A stretch of DNA of 64,000 nucleotides from Candidatus Fermentibacter sp. (GCA_030373045.1 JAUCPW010000009.1:26093-90092), one strand, 5' to 3'. Positions 1 through 9,764 are shown, counted from the first letter of the stretch. Made by a program: numbers and translations. Notes: generated from the letters alone by a model not told the origin.

Positions 1-1108
1 CGCACGGGATGTCGTTCCTGCATGCGAAGACCTGTACCGGAGAGCCGGCGGCCGACGCGCACTCCCTGAAATAGGCCTCCGTGAGGGCCGATGTGGCGTA
101 CCTCTCCTGAGCGTTGACCTTGATCACCGGGCCTGAGTTGGAAACTGGCCTGTTGCCGCGCTCGTACTTCGACTCCCAGGCGGGGTTGACGGCATGTGCG
201 GCGTCGATGGAGACCAGGATGCTTCCCAGGAGAGCCCTGTGCATCTCCCGGGTGCCGCCCGAGAGGCATTCCAGCACGGTGTCGAGGAATCTCGACTGGG
301 CACCGGCGCCGGTCGAGGAGCCGACCTCCTCGTTGTCGAAAAGGCAGAGAACCGATGTGGACGGGGCCCTGCCCGCAGAGAGCAGCGCCTCGATCCCTGC
401 ATGGCACATGGCCAGGTCGTCGATCCCCTGCCCGGTCACGAATCCGCCCCGGATCCCGCCGACCGACGGCGGCTGGACATCGACGAGATGGGCCGTCCAT
501 CCCGACAGTTCCTCAGCCGTCAGCCCGCAGGCGCCCGCAACGGCTCCCGCCAGGTCTTCGTTGGAGAAGGAACCTGCCGTCAGGATCGGCTGGATGTGGT
601 CCTCCTTGTTGAAGGAGAAGCCATCCTCGTTCATCCCCCGGTTCAGGTGCATCGCGGGCATCGAGACCCGCGCCGCCATCCCGGGGATGCGGAACGGCAC
701 GGTGCCGAGGCGGCCGCCGGGCTCCCTGCGGACCGCCGTGCCCGCCAGGCCCAGGTCCCTGTCGAACCATGTCGAGAGTATGGGTGAACCGTAGATCTCC
801 ACGGACAGTACGGAATGACCGCCTGCCTGCCTGACGGGGTTGTTGCGCAGGCGGAGTCCGGGGAAGTCGGTGTGCGCGCATGCGATCCTGAAGCCTGCGG
901 CGGCGGGTTCATCCGTGCCGAGCCTGGCTGCGATCAGGGAGCCGGTGCCGCGCCTGACGAAGAACTCGACCGGGAACTGCCCGTCCAGCAGTCCGTATTC
1001 GGTCGTTTCGGAGAAACCGCCGCTTCGCAGCAGGTCGCAGGCCTTCCCGACGGCATGCCCGGAAGTGGGCGAGGATGCGAGGAAGTCTAGGAGTCCCTCC
1101 GATCCCAT
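1..1108 (-). CDS. M18 family aminopeptidase (aspartyl aminopeptidase-like), 3' end cut by window
   Basis: Zinc aminopeptidase that removes N-terminal, usually acidic, residues from peptides; cytosolic. The visible 369 residues show the M18 landmarks: HTDFPGLRL with the metal His near residue 79, an IDDL segment near 230, DNEEVGSS with the catalytic and metal Glu pair near 260, IDAAHAVNPAWESKYE near 301-316 and a late GPVIKVNAQERYAT. ATG at 1108 follows an AAGGAAGG Shine-Dalgarno about 8 nt upstream, and it overlaps the end of the upstream activase gene by 22 bases, so the two are probably co-transcribed. The C-terminus with the last metal-binding His lies beyond base 1. Family assignment is firm; exact substrate preference is inference. 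Confidence 0.9.
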   Translation of the reverse strand, partial: MGSEGLLDFLASSPTSGHAVGKACDLLRSGGFSETTEYGLLDGQFPVEFFVRRGTGSLIAARLGTDEPAAAGFRIACAHTDFPGLRLRNNPVRQAGGHSVLSVEIYGSPILSTWFDRDLGLAGTAVRREPGGRLGTVPFRIPGMAARVSMPAMHLNRGMNEDGFSFNKEDHIQPILTAGSFSNEDLAGAVAGACGLTAEELSGWTAHLVDVQPPSVGGIRGGFVTGQGIDDLAMCHAGIEALLSAGRAPSTSVLCLFDNEEVGSSTGAGAQSRFLDTVLECLSGGTREMHRALLGSILVSIDAAHAVNPAWESKYERGNRPVSNSGPVIKVNAQERYATSALTEAYFRECASAAGSPVQVFACRNDIPC

Positions 1109-4100
1109 GCGGGAGCCTTCCTTTCTTCGGAATGGATGCGCTCCGGGGCGCCCGGGCGGTCCGCGGAGGCATCGGATCCGGCGCGGCGATCCGAACCTCG
1201 TGCTGCTGCGCCGCTCCTGACCTGGAACATGAATGCCTCGAGCCTCGCGTCGTTGTCGGTATCCTCCTGGCCGTCGAAGGCCAGGTTCAGCCACGGCAGG
1301 CCGGGCAGATCCCTGCGGAGGCGCTTGGACACAGCTGTGACGATGGTCCCGGGCAGGCAGGTGAACGGGAGCACGTTGACGGCCCCGTCGATCGCCCCCC
1401 TCCGGGCGAGGGCCACGGGCGCCCCTATGCAGAGTATCGCCTCTCCCCCGATGTTTTCCTTCATGTAGGGTCCGGCGGCTTCGAGAACCTCGGCCGCCCC
1501 CGGGTGGTGCCGTCCCTCAAGCAGCCCTGCGAAGGGGCGTTCCATGGAGCGCTTGACATACTTCATGAGCAGGCTCTTGGCCGCCGCCCTGAGGATGTCC
1601 GCGGGTTTCCTCGAACGCAGGGCGCGCGTCATGAACGTGTGGTTGACGAACTCGAACCACTCCAGCACCCAGGTAGGCAGGACCTCCCCGCCGAGCGCCT
1701 CGATCCGGTCCTCCGTCCATGAGTTCGCGTAGGGATCGTTCCTGACGTAGATCTCGCCGAAGACGAGCACCAGGGGCCTTTCGACTCCCGACAGGGGGAT
1801 CCGGCCGAAGAGGCCGGCCGACTTCCGCATGGCTTCGCCCAGGCCTTCGCCCTTTTCCATTGCGTTCTCCACCAGGGACATGGCGATGGTGAACGCCCTC
1901 GTTGCGTCGCCTTCCCTGGCCTCGTACGGGCTCGTGCGCCTGTATGCGGCCTTCAGGATGTCCGCACAGGTGGTGCCGCGGAGCAGGTCGAGCTGGAACG
2001 ACGGCGAATCCAGGCCGGGCACCGATGTGTACGAATCCCTCGAAGAGGCGGTGATGATGGGCACGGAGGAGAAACCGGACCGGTCGAGCAGGATCCTGTG
2101 ATATGTGCAGTACTGGCCGAACCGGCAGGGACCCGATGCGGTGCCCATGAAGAAAGCCGTGCGGTCGGGATCGTTCTCCCCCAGAACCTTGAGCATGTTG
2201 CCCGAAGTGATGATGGCGGGATAGCACTCCTTGCCGGAGGTTACGGTCCTGCCCATCGCGACGGTCTCGCGGTCCGTCTCCGGCATCTCCCTGGCGTCGA
2301 GCCCCCTTCTCCTGGCGGCTGCGGCCACGAGTGCCGTGCCCGGGCCCAGCCTGGGGACCCAGATCGTGCGGCCCTCGACTCTTCCGGCCCGCCTTCCGGG
2401 GGCTTCCGTGAGGCCGGCCCGACCCGCGCCGGCCGAGGCGGGGAGGGAATCGAGGAAGGCCTCGCAGCGCGTGATCATCCCGGCATCGGCCGAGTGCTCG
2501 TCGGCCTCCAGGGTGAGGAACGGCGTCCCATCCATGAGGGAGGAGAAGTGGTGGTGGATGAAGGAATCCGGCCCGCAGCCGAAGTTCGTGAGATAGACGG
2601 CGCGGAGCCTCGGATCCCTCTTCACGGCCAGGGCCGCGGCCAGGATCTTCTGGCCGTAGTGCCAGTACATGTCGGGGCAGAGTCCGGCAGTCTCCCTCAT
2701 CGGCAGGTCGAGCATCTCGGCGGGCATGACTCCGACCCCCATCCGCGACAGCTTGGCGGGGAGATCGGAGCTCACGGAGGGGTCGCATCCGTTGTAGGGC
2801 CTGCTCACTATCACGAGCATCGTGCCGTTGTCGGGCAGGGAGTCGAGAGCCTCCCTGCCGGCCTCCCGGATGGACCGTTCGAACGAGTGCTGCGCCTCGA
2901 GAGCCTCCTCGACCGCCCTCGAGGCCTCGCCCGAAGTGCATCCCATCGACTCGCCCAGGGAGATCATCGCGGCCTTCCAGTCCGACGTCTGCCCGGTGAA
3001 GTCGAGCACGGGGGCCAGCACCCCGACTCCCCTTCCGGCGAGTCCGAGGGAGGATTCGATGACGTAGGGAGAACCCGACACGTACGGGCAGTTCTGGGCC
3101 TCCTCGAATCCCTCGTGCCTGAAGGCTCTGAGCATGGATGGGAGGAAGATCCTGCCGGCACCCCGTTCGAGGAGATCCAGCACATGGCCGTGGGCGATCT
3201 TCACGGGGAAGCAGGTCTCGGCAGCGACGTTCTCGACGCCCTTGTGCACGGTAGCCCCGGTCGAGGGCGACGACAGCACCACCCCGAAACCGAGGGACTC
3301 GAAGAAACTCCTGAAGAACGGGAAGAACTCCCAGAACCAGAGAGCCCTCGGGATGCCGACCAGCCTCGACGGGTCTGCGCCGGGATCAGGCGGCGAGTAG
3401 CCCCGCAGGAGGATCTCCTCCCGGACCGGGAAGAGGTTGACGCCCTTCCCGCCGGCCGGTCTCCTGCCCGTCTCGTACTTCTCGCACCTTCCGCCGTAGT
3501 GGAGCCGCCTGCCGTCGTCGAACCCGACCGAGTGGATCTCGCACCTGTTGGGGCAGCCCTCGCACACGAAGCTGGACTGGGTGTAGGAGATCCCTGAGAG
3601 GCCGAAACCGCGGAAGGACGAAGGCTTCCCTCCCGACCTGTCCCTTGCGATGAGTGCGGCCCCGATGGCGCCGGTGACGTCGTGGTCCGGGGGGACCGTC
3701 ACGGGTCTGCCGAGGACGGAGTTGAAGGCTGCCACCACGCCGGCGTTGTACGCCGTGCCGCCCTGGAAGAGTATCCTGCGGCCGGGCTTCCTGTCGCCGA
3801 CCACCCTGTGGAGGTAGTTCTGGACTATCGAGTAGCACAGGCCGCCCACGATGTCCTCGACGGGGGCTCCCGCGGCCTGATGGGCGACCACGTCGCTCTC
3901 CATGAAGACGGTGCACCGCTCGCCGAGCCCGGAAGGGGCCGGAGCCTCAAGGGCCACCGGCCCGAACTCCCGGATGCCCAGTCCGAGCCGTTCCGCCTGC
4001 TCTTCGAGGAACGATCCGGTACCGGCGGCACAGACCTTGTTCATCTCGAAGTCGACGACCCTGCCGCCCTGGATGCTGATGTACTTGGAGTCCTGGCCGC

Positions 4101-5340
4101 CTATCTCGAACACGGTATCCACGTCGGGGCAGGCCTCGACGGCCGCCCTGGCCTGTGCGGTGATCTCGTTGACCACGGTGTCGGCTCCCGTGAAGTCGCC
4201 GATCATGTAGCGGCCGGATCCGGTGACACCCGCGGAGAGGATTCTCACCCCCTCGCCGAGAGTCGCGCCCACCAGCGCAAGGCCCTTCTTGACGGCCTCG
4301 ATGGGCCTGCCCGCCGTCATCAGGTACTCGCGGGCGGCGAGGCGCCCCGCCTCGTCGATTGCGGCCAGGTTCGTGCTTATGGAACCAACGTCTATCCCGA
4401 GGTGGTACCCCGTGCCGGCTCCAGGCGCCGCACGCACGAAGGAAGGCGGCGGCGAGCCCCTGTGCTTCATCAGCGGGGGGTGGCTGCCGGCCGTGGCGGG
4501 ATCGGCACCGAGGCCCGCGAGGAGGCCCGTGAACTGCTCCCCGGCGATGAATATCTGGTCGTCCTCGGCGCAGAGCGCCGCGCCGGCTGCTGTGAGTTCG
4601 GCCGAGTGGGAGGGGACTGTGATGCCTCCCCTGCATTCCGACAGGACTTCGCCGAAGGCCCTCACCATGCCGGCGTTGGATGCGACTCCGCCCACGAAGC
4701 CCACGGGAGGCCTGAACTCCTTCCCGCCCGCGATGATGCTCTTGAAGTTCCTTGCGACCGCGAGGCAGAGCCCGGCTACGATGTCCTCGGGAGGGGTGCC
4801 CACCTGCTGAAGGTGGATCATGTCGGACTTGGCGAATACGCTGCATCTCCCTGCCACCCTGGGCGGGTGCGGGCACCGGAGGGCGAGCCTCCCGAGCTCC
4901 TCGGCGTCCATGCCCAGCCGCGTGGCCTGCTGGTCGAGGAAGGAGCCGGTGCCGGCCGCGCAGACCGAGTTCATGGAGAAATCGTCGAAGACGCACTTCC
5001 TGCCTTCGATCCTGAAGAGCAGGAGCTTGGAATCCTGCCCCCCCATCTCGATCACCGAGCCGAACTCGGGATGCAGCCTGCAGATGGCCGCAGCGAGCGC
5101 CACCACCTCGTTCACCGGCCGTGCGCCGGCGACGGCTCCGACAGCCCGCGCGGCGGAGCCCGTGACGCATGCCGCGACGGTGCTCCAGCCCGGGATGGAG
5201 GGGAGGATGATCCCGAGGGTCTCGTAGGGGCGGCCGAGATGGCGTCTGTAGACCGTGCGCGTGATCGCGCCGTTCTCGACCAGTGCGAGCTTGACGCTTA
5301 CGGAACCCAGATCGATGCCCAGAACCCGTTCAGAATGCAT
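1087..5340 (-). CDS. Double BadF/BadG-type activase fused to DUF2229/HgdB-like domain
   Basis: Large 1,417-residue fusion related to activators and components of 2-hydroxyacyl-CoA dehydratases. It holds two ASKHA ATPase domains: the first (about 1-265) has GIDLGS, GGQDSK and CAAGTGSFLDQQ motifs, the second (about 312-575) has GIDVGS, GGQDSK and CAAGTGSFLEEQ. A short Cys cluster CEGCPNRC follows near residue 595, then a DUF2229 domain beginning VGIPRALWFWEFFPFF, and a C-terminal HgdB-like half with several conserved Cys. In characterised activases a 4Fe-4S cluster sits between two protomers through the Cys of the CAAGTG segment; here both halves are in one chain, so it may fold as an internal pseudo-dimer. 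ATG at 5340 begins MHSERVLGIDLG. The family is widespread in anaerobes, but its substrate is unknown; dehydratase activation is inference. Confidence 0.9.
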   Translation of the reverse strand: MHSERVLGIDLGSVSVKLALVENGAITRTVYRRHLGRPYETLGIILPSIPGWSTVAACVTGSAARAVGAVAGARPVNEVVALAAAICRLHPEFGSVIEMGGQDSKLLLFRIEGRKCVFDDFSMNSVCAAGTGSFLDQQATRLGMDAEELGRLALRCPHPPRVAGRCSVFAKSDMIHLQQVGTPPEDIVAGLCLAVARNFKSIIAGGKEFRPPVGFVGGVASNAGMVRAFGEVLSECRGGITVPSHSAELTAAGAALCAEDDQIFIAGEQFTGLLAGLGADPATAGSHPPLMKHRGSPPPSFVRAAPGAGTGYHLGIDVGSISTNLAAIDEAGRLAAREYLMTAGRPIEAVKKGLALVGATLGEGVRILSAGVTGSGRYMIGDFTGADTVVNEITAQARAAVEACPDVDTVFEIGGQDSKYISIQGGRVVDFEMNKVCAAGTGSFLEEQAERLGLGIREFGPVALEAPAPSGLGERCTVFMESDVVAHQAAGAPVEDIVGGLCYSIVQNYLHRVVGDRKPGRRILFQGGTAYNAGVVAAFNSVLGRPVTVPPDHDVTGAIGAALIARDRSGGKPSSFRGFGLSGISYTQSSFVCEGCPNRCEIHSVGFDDGRRLHYGGRCEKYETGRRPAGGKGVNLFPVREEILLRGYSPPDPGADPSRLVGIPRALWFWEFFPFFRSFFESLGFGVVLSSPSTGATVHKGVENVAAETCFPVKIAHGHVLDLLERGAGRIFLPSMLRAFRHEGFEEAQNCPYVSGSPYVIESSLGLAGRGVGVLAPVLDFTGQTSDWKAAMISLGESMGCTSGEASRAVEEALEAQHSFERSIREAGREALDSLPDNGTMLVIVSRPYNGCDPSVSSDLPAKLSRMGVGVMPAEMLDLPMRETAGLCPDMYWHYGQKILAAALAVKRDPRLRAVYLTNFGCGPDSFIHHHFSSLMDGTPFLTLEADEHSADAGMITRCEAFLDSLPASAGAGRAGLTEAPGRRAGRVEGRTIWVPRLGPGTALVAAAARRRGLDAREMPETDRETVAMGRTVTSGKECYPAIITSGNMLKVLGENDPDRTAFFMGTASGPCRFGQYCTYHRILLDRSGFSSVPIITASSRDSYTSVPGLDSPSFQLDLLRGTTCADILKAAYRRTSPYEAREGDATRAFTIAMSLVENAMEKGEGLGEAMRKSAGLFGRIPLSGVERPLVLVFGEIYVRNDPYANSWTEDRIEALGGEVLPTWVLEWFEFVNHTFMTRALRSRKPADILRAAAKSLLMKYVKRSMERPFAGLLEGRHHPGAAEVLEAAGPYMKENIGGEAILCIGAPVALARRGAIDGAVNVLPFTCLPGTIVTAVSKRLRRDLPGLPWLNLAFDGQEDTDNDARLEAFMFQVRSGAAARGSDRRAGSDASADRPGAPERIHSEERKAPAWDRRDS

Positions 5341-5394
5341 GTCGGTGTCCAGCTCCGTGGAGTCAGGCGCAGGGCCGCTCCCTGGCGGGGTGGT

Positions 5395-5727
5395 TCAGAT
5401 GTCGTACCTGACGCTCGTGGCGTCGCCGGATATCCAGATGGAGACGGAAGATGCGTCCTCGCACTCCGGGGGGACCGCCAGGGTGTCGGAGATCGAGTTG
5501 ATCCCGCTGGTGTACGAGATGACGAGCAGTCCCGAGACCGGACCGTGCAGATCGCGGGAGACGGAAGAGGAGGCCTCGATCGCATCCCATTCGTAAGTCG
5601 AGCCCGAGAGTCCGATCGAGATGCCGGTGATCGGTACGCCGGAATCGTTGGCCACCTCCAGCTTGGGACCGCCGCACCCGGCCAGGGCAAGGGCTGCGGC
5701 TAAGGCAGCGATGAGTCTCCCGCGCAT
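5395..5727 (-). CDS. Small secreted lipoprotein
   Basis: A 110-residue protein with a lipoprotein signal: MRGRLIAALAAALALAGC with the lipobox Cys at 18, so the mature part is probably anchored to a membrane outside the cytoplasm. The mature domain of about 90 residues begins LEVANDSGVPITGISI and is beta-rich. That opening resembles the repeat starts IEITNDTGSW and VTIYNDLGSW of the secreted protein at 24161-24799, so the two may share a fold; this is a visual comparison only. ATG at 5727 has GGAGG 8 nt upstream. It is divergent from the AlkP gene at 5815 and 54 bases upstream of the activase fusion. Function unknown. Confidence 0.75.
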   Translation of the reverse strand: MRGRLIAALAAALALAGCGGPKLEVANDSGVPITGISIGLSGSTYEWDAIEASSSVSRDLHGPVSGLLVISYTSGINSISDTLAVPPECEDASSVSIWISGDATSVRYDI

Positions 5728-5757
5728 CTTCCGGACCTCCCCGTTCGGGTGAAGAGC

Positions 5758-5786
5758 TTCACCGGCAGCGATGATCCGAGTATAAT
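5758..5786 (+). promoter_or_regulatory. Sigma70-type promoter for the AlkP pair
   Basis: TTCACC (5758-5763) and a perfect TATAAT (5781-5786) are separated by 17 bases. Transcription would start near 5793, downstream of the GTG at 5749, which therefore cannot be the start codon if this promoter is used. It supports translation from CTG at 5815. Confidence 0.65.
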
Positions 5787-5814
5787 ACGGCCTGCACGAA
5801 TCGAGGAGGATCGA

Positions 5815-7809
5815 CTGAAGCCGCTGCTCCTGCTGGCCCTGCCCCTGCTCCTGCTTCCCGGGGTCTCCCCTGCCTATGTCGGGCCGGGGGCCGGGTTCGG
5901 GGTTGCCACCTCCTTCCTCGCCGTGCTCAACGCGGTCGCCCTCTCCATGCTCTCCCTGCTGATATGGCCGTTCGTGTCCGCCAGGAGGGCTCTGCTGAGG
6001 TCGCGGATACCGAACCGGCCCCTAGCGAAGCGCGTGGTGGTGCTCGGCCTCGACGGCCTCTCCCCGGCGATCGCGGCAAGGCTGGCCGCGGAAGGCCGGA
6101 TGCCCCGCCTAGCCGCTCTTGCACGCTCGGGAACCCTGGCGGAACTCGCCACCACCACTCCCGGCATATCCCCGGTGGCATGGACCACCTTCCAGACCGG
6201 TGTCGATCCCGGGAAGCACGGGATTTTCGACTTCCTGGCGCCCGACAGGGCCAGATACGCCCCGGTTCTCTCCTCCGTGGAGACGGTGCGCACCCGCCGG
6301 GGAAGGGATACTGTCCGGGGCCTGAGGGGCTCCAGGCCCTTCTGGGAGCTGCTTGGCGCCTTCGGACTCCGTTCGGTCGTGCTCAGGGTCCCTGTGACGT
6401 ATCCCCCGGGTCCGCTGGACGGGTACCTCCTCAGCGGAATGTGCGTGCCCGACCTCCGGGGGACCCAGGGTCTCTACACGCTGTTCGGCGAACGTGAGGG
6501 AGAGCTCCCCGGCGGCATCGAGGCCGCTCTCTCACCGACAGGCAGGCGGCGCTGGGGGGCGTTGCTGGAAGGCCCCCCGTCGGGCTACGGGCCGCTGGAG
6601 GTCCATCTGGCAGAGAAGTCGGGAAGGTGGTCGGCTCGCATAGGGACTGGCGCCCCGGTACGGCTCGAGCCGGGAGTGCTCTCGGACTGGGTCAGGCTCT
6701 CTTTCCGCAGCAGGACCCGCGGACCCTCGGCCAGGGGCGTGGCAAGGCTCTGCCTTACCGCCGGAGACACCCCCGCGCTCTATGTCTCCGCCATCCACCC
6801 CGATCCCTGGTCTCCTCCGTTCCCGATATCGTCCCCCGTGCTCTATTCGAGATACCTTGCCTCGACTGCCGCGTCCGGCAGCTACGCGACCCTCGGGCTC
6901 GCCGAGGACACGTGGGCCCTGATGAACGGGGCGCTCTCCGAAGGGCAGTTCCTGTCCCAGGCATGGTCCATCTTCGAGGAGAGGCGCGGGATGTTCCGCG
7001 ACGCCCTTCGCAGGGTGAGACGGGGGCTGGCGGTCTGCGTCTTCGACACGCCCGACAGGATACAGCACGTCTGCTGGGCCGCCGGCGACGGCCCCGGCAC
7101 TCCGGTCGGCGACGCATACGAGAAGATGGACGCACTCATAGGCGAGACCGTCGACGCCCTGGGGCGCGACGACATTCTGATAGTCATGTCCGACCACGGC
7201 TTCACGGCCTTCGACACATGCCTGGACCTCAACAGGTTCCTTTTCGAGATCGGGTTCCTCGTGTTCCGCGACGGAGTCGTTCCTCCCCAGGAGGACCTGT
7301 CGGGGGTGGACTGGTCGCGGACGAAGGCCTATTCGCTCGGTCTGGCCGGGATCATGCTCAACATGAAGGGGCGCGAATCGCAGGGCATGGTGGAACCGGG
7401 AGACGAGGCCGCCTCGGTCATGGACGCGATCTCTGAACGGCTCCTCGCGCTCGCGGCACCCGACGGCCGCAGACCGGTGAAGTCCGTCGTCAGGGCCTCG
7501 GACGCCTATCGGGGCCCCTATGTCGGAAGGGCGCCCGACCTGGTGGTCGGGACACATGCGGGCTTCAGGTCGTCCTGGCACAGCGTGACCGGAGGCACGG
7601 GCCTCTCCGCCGTCCATCCCAACCCGTACCGCTGGACGGGCGACCACTGCCACGACAGCTCCCTCGTGCCGGGCATCCTGGCCTCGAATGCAAGGCTGGC
7701 CGGCCCTGCGTCGATCCGCGACATCGCCCCCACGGTGATGAGGGCTCTGGGGCTCGAAGCACCCCGGCACATGGACGGCAGACCGCTCGTGGAGGGCGCC
7801 CGGCGATGA
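5815..7809 (+). CDS. AlkP-superfamily phosphohydrolase, membrane-anchored (type I phosphodiesterase fold)
   Basis: Predicted metal-dependent phosphohydrolase of the alkaline phosphatase/nucleotide pyrophosphatase superfamily, 664 residues from CTG 5815. The N-terminus is a signal-like hydrophobic run (KPLLLLALPLLLLPG) and a second hydrophobic segment near 30-50, placing the enzyme at the membrane. The catalytic core starts with VVVLGLDGLSP (metal Asp), then SPVAWTTFQTG with the presumed nucleophile Thr/Ser, and later MSDHGF and GDHCHD metal ligands. A GTG at 5749 is in frame, but the promoter at 5758-5786 lies downstream of it, and GGAGG (5805-5809) stands 5 nt before CTG 5815; no ATG, GTG or TTG occurs between. 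The stop overlaps the next paralogue by ATGA. The substrate is unknown; a phospho-substituted surface molecule is a guess. Confidence 0.85.
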   Translation: MKPLLLLALPLLLLPGVSPAYVGPGAGFGVATSFLAVLNAVALSMLSLLIWPFVSARRALLRSRIPNRPLAKRVVVLGLDGLSPAIAARLAAEGRMPRLAALARSGTLAELATTTPGISPVAWTTFQTGVDPGKHGIFDFLAPDRARYAPVLSSVETVRTRRGRDTVRGLRGSRPFWELLGAFGLRSVVLRVPVTYPPGPLDGYLLSGMCVPDLRGTQGLYTLFGEREGELPGGIEAALSPTGRRRWGALLEGPPSGYGPLEVHLAEKSGRWSARIGTGAPVRLEPGVLSDWVRLSFRSRTRGPSARGVARLCLTAGDTPALYVSAIHPDPWSPPFPISSPVLYSRYLASTAASGSYATLGLAEDTWALMNGALSEGQFLSQAWSIFEERRGMFRDALRRVRRGLAVCVFDTPDRIQHVCWAAGDGPGTPVGDAYEKMDALIGETVDALGRDDILIVMSDHGFTAFDTCLDLNRFLFEIGFLVFRDGVVPPQEDLSGVDWSRTKAYSLGLAGIMLNMKGRESQGMVEPGDEAASVMDAISERLLALAAPDGRRPVKSVVRASDAYRGPYVGRAPDLVVGTHAGFRSSWHSVTGGTGLSAVHPNPYRWTGDHCHDSSLVPGILASNARLAGPASIRDIAPTVMRALGLEAPRHMDGRPLVEGARR

Positions 7810-9764
7810 GGAGGAGGGAGTTCCTCAGGCTCGCGGCCCTGGCGCCGGCAGCCGCCCTGGCATTCTCGTGCGCGCGGGGGTCCCGCACGGGCCGTGCCCG
7901 CAGGGTGATCCTGATCGGGATCGACGGGATGGACCCCGGGCTCGCCAGATCGTACATGGATGCCGGACTGATGCCCAACTGCTCGAGGCTCGCGCGCATG
8001 GGCTCGTTCTCCCCCCTTCGCACCGAGTTCCCGCCCCAGAGCCCGGTTGCATGGTCGAGCTTCATCACGGGAACCGGTCCCGAGAGCCACGGGATATTCG
8101 ACTTCATACACCGCGACCCCGTGACTCTGGCGCCCTATCTCTCCACTTCGGCCGTCGAACCGGGCGGCCGGGACCTCAGACTCGGCTCACTCAGGCTTCC
8201 TCTCGAGGGGTCCGCCACCAGGCTCCTCAGGGCGGGCGACCCTTTCTGGAGGCACCTGCGCGACGACGGCATGCCGGTGACGCTGATGAAGCTCCCCGTC
8301 GACTTCCCCCCCGTGTCGGCGCACGGCGCGAGGATCCTGTGCGGGCTGGGGACCCCGGACGTCAGGGGCAGCCAGGGCAGCTTCACCTTCTTCACGGACA
8401 ACCCCATGAGGATCAGCGACGATACGGCGGGAGGCCTGGTGATCGCCGTCAGGGCGGAGGACAGGCGATTCTCGTGCCCGCTCGACGGCCCCCCGGACGG
8501 CTTCAGGGATGGTTCCCCCGCCTGCAGGACGTGGATCACCGTCACGGCCGACCCGGTCTCCGAAGGTGTGCTCGTCGAGACCGGCAGCGGCTCGGCGGTG
8601 CTCGGGAGGGGAGAATGGAGCGGCTGGGTGCCGGTGGAGTTCGGGATGCTCGGAGGGCTCTCGAAGGTGCGGGCCATCGCCAGGTTCCATCTGCGGTCCG
8701 TCTCTCCGCACCTCGAGCTCTATGTGAGTCCTCTCAACATGGACCCGGCGCATCCCTCCCTGCCCATTTGCTCGCCCCGAGGGTACGCGCCCGATCTGGC
8801 CTTCTCCCTCGGCCCGTTCCACACCAAGGGATTCCCCGAGGACACGAAGGCCCTCTCGCGGGGAGTGCTCGACGACGTCTCCTATCTGGGCCAGGCCTTC
8901 GACCTCTACGACGAGCAGCTGTCCCTGATGAGGGAGGGCCTGGGCGGGTTCGACGAGGGGCTCTTCTTCTTCTACTTCAGCACCCTCGACCTCAACGTCC
9001 ACATGTTCTACCGGGACATCGACGGCCTCAGCCCGACGCACTCCACGGTGATGGACGGGGCGAGGGGGATCGTACCGAGGCTCTACTCGATGATGGACGG
9101 CGCGGTGGGCGAGGCGATGGAGGCGATGGACGGCGACACCATGCTGCTCGTCTTCTCCGATCACGGATTCTCGCCGTTCCGCAGGGGTTTCAACCTCAAC
9201 TCCTGGCTGGCCGCGGAGGGATACGCGAGGCTCTTCGATCCGGTGGCGGCCCGCGGCGAGATGTTCGCCGGGACCGACTGGAGCTCGACCTCGGCCTACG
9301 GGCTCGGCATCAACAGCCTCTACCTGAACCTCCGCGGGAGGGAGGAAGGAGGGTCGGTCGACCCGACCCAGGCATCGGTCCTCCTCGACAGGATCGCCTC
9401 CGGGCTGCTATCCGCGGTCGATCCCGCGACCGGGCTCCACCCCGTGAGCAGCGTCAGGATCCTCGGCGGGGGCAGGGTCGCAGGGCTGCCCCCCCACGCC
9501 CCGGACATGCTGGTCGGCTACGCATCCGGCTACAGGTCCTCCTGGGACACCTCCCTGGGAGGCTATTCCGAGGAAGTCATATCCGACAACACCGACCCAT
9601 GGAGCGGCGACCACTGCATGGATCCCGATGCCGTGCCCGGCGTCCTCCTCTCCAGCATGCCGCTTCCGGGGGCATCACCGGCGCTTCGGGACATGGGCAG
9701 GACGGCCTGCTCGTTCCTCGGGTCGACCACCCTCCCGCCGGGAAGGGACCTCGGGGATGGATAG
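7806..9764 (+). CDS. AlkP-superfamily phosphohydrolase with Tat-like signal
   Basis: A 652-residue paralogue of the preceding gene, beginning MRRREFLRLAALAPAAA, a twin-arginine style signal peptide that suggests folded export, in agreement with a metal enzyme. The Cys after the signal (LAFSC) does not fit a canonical lipobox well. Core motifs are VILIGIDGMDPG, SPVAWSSFITG (nucleophile position Ser/Thr), FSDHGFSPF and GDHCMDPD. The ATG overlaps the previous stop (ATGA at 7806-7809), so the pair is translationally coupled and probably arose by tandem duplication. Long middle insertions differ between the copies, suggesting different substrates. Family certain, substrate unknown. Confidence 0.88.
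   Translation: MRRREFLRLAALAPAAALAFSCARGSRTGRARRVILIGIDGMDPGLARSYMDAGLMPNCSRLARMGSFSPLRTEFPPQSPVAWSSFITGTGPESHGIFDFIHRDPVTLAPYLSTSAVEPGGRDLRLGSLRLPLEGSATRLLRAGDPFWRHLRDDGMPVTLMKLPVDFPPVSAHGARILCGLGTPDVRGSQGSFTFFTDNPMRISDDTAGGLVIAVRAEDRRFSCPLDGPPDGFRDGSPACRTWITVTADPVSEGVLVETGSGSAVLGRGEWSGWVPVEFGMLGGLSKVRAIARFHLRSVSPHLELYVSPLNMDPAHPSLPICSPRGYAPDLAFSLGPFHTKGFPEDTKALSRGVLDDVSYLGQAFDLYDEQLSLMREGLGGFDEGLFFFYFSTLDLNVHMFYRDIDGLSPTHSTVMDGARGIVPRLYSMMDGAVGEAMEAMDGDTMLLVFSDHGFSPFRRGFNLNSWLAAEGYARLFDPVAARGEMFAGTDWSSTSAYGLGINSLYLNLRGREEGGSVDPTQASVLLDRIASGLLSAVDPATGLHPVSSVRILGGGRVAGLPPHAPDMLVGYASGYRSSWDTSLGGYSEEVISDNTDPWSGDHCMDPDAVPGVLLSSMPLPGASPALRDMGRTACSFLGSTTLPPGRDLGDG

Noticed and set aside
2098..3597. 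Long plus-strand open frame antisense to the activase fusion (also 3682-5703)
   Set aside because: It is a shadow of the real gene: high GC keeps the antisense frames open, the protein shows low-complexity Gly/Pro/Arg composition and no motif.
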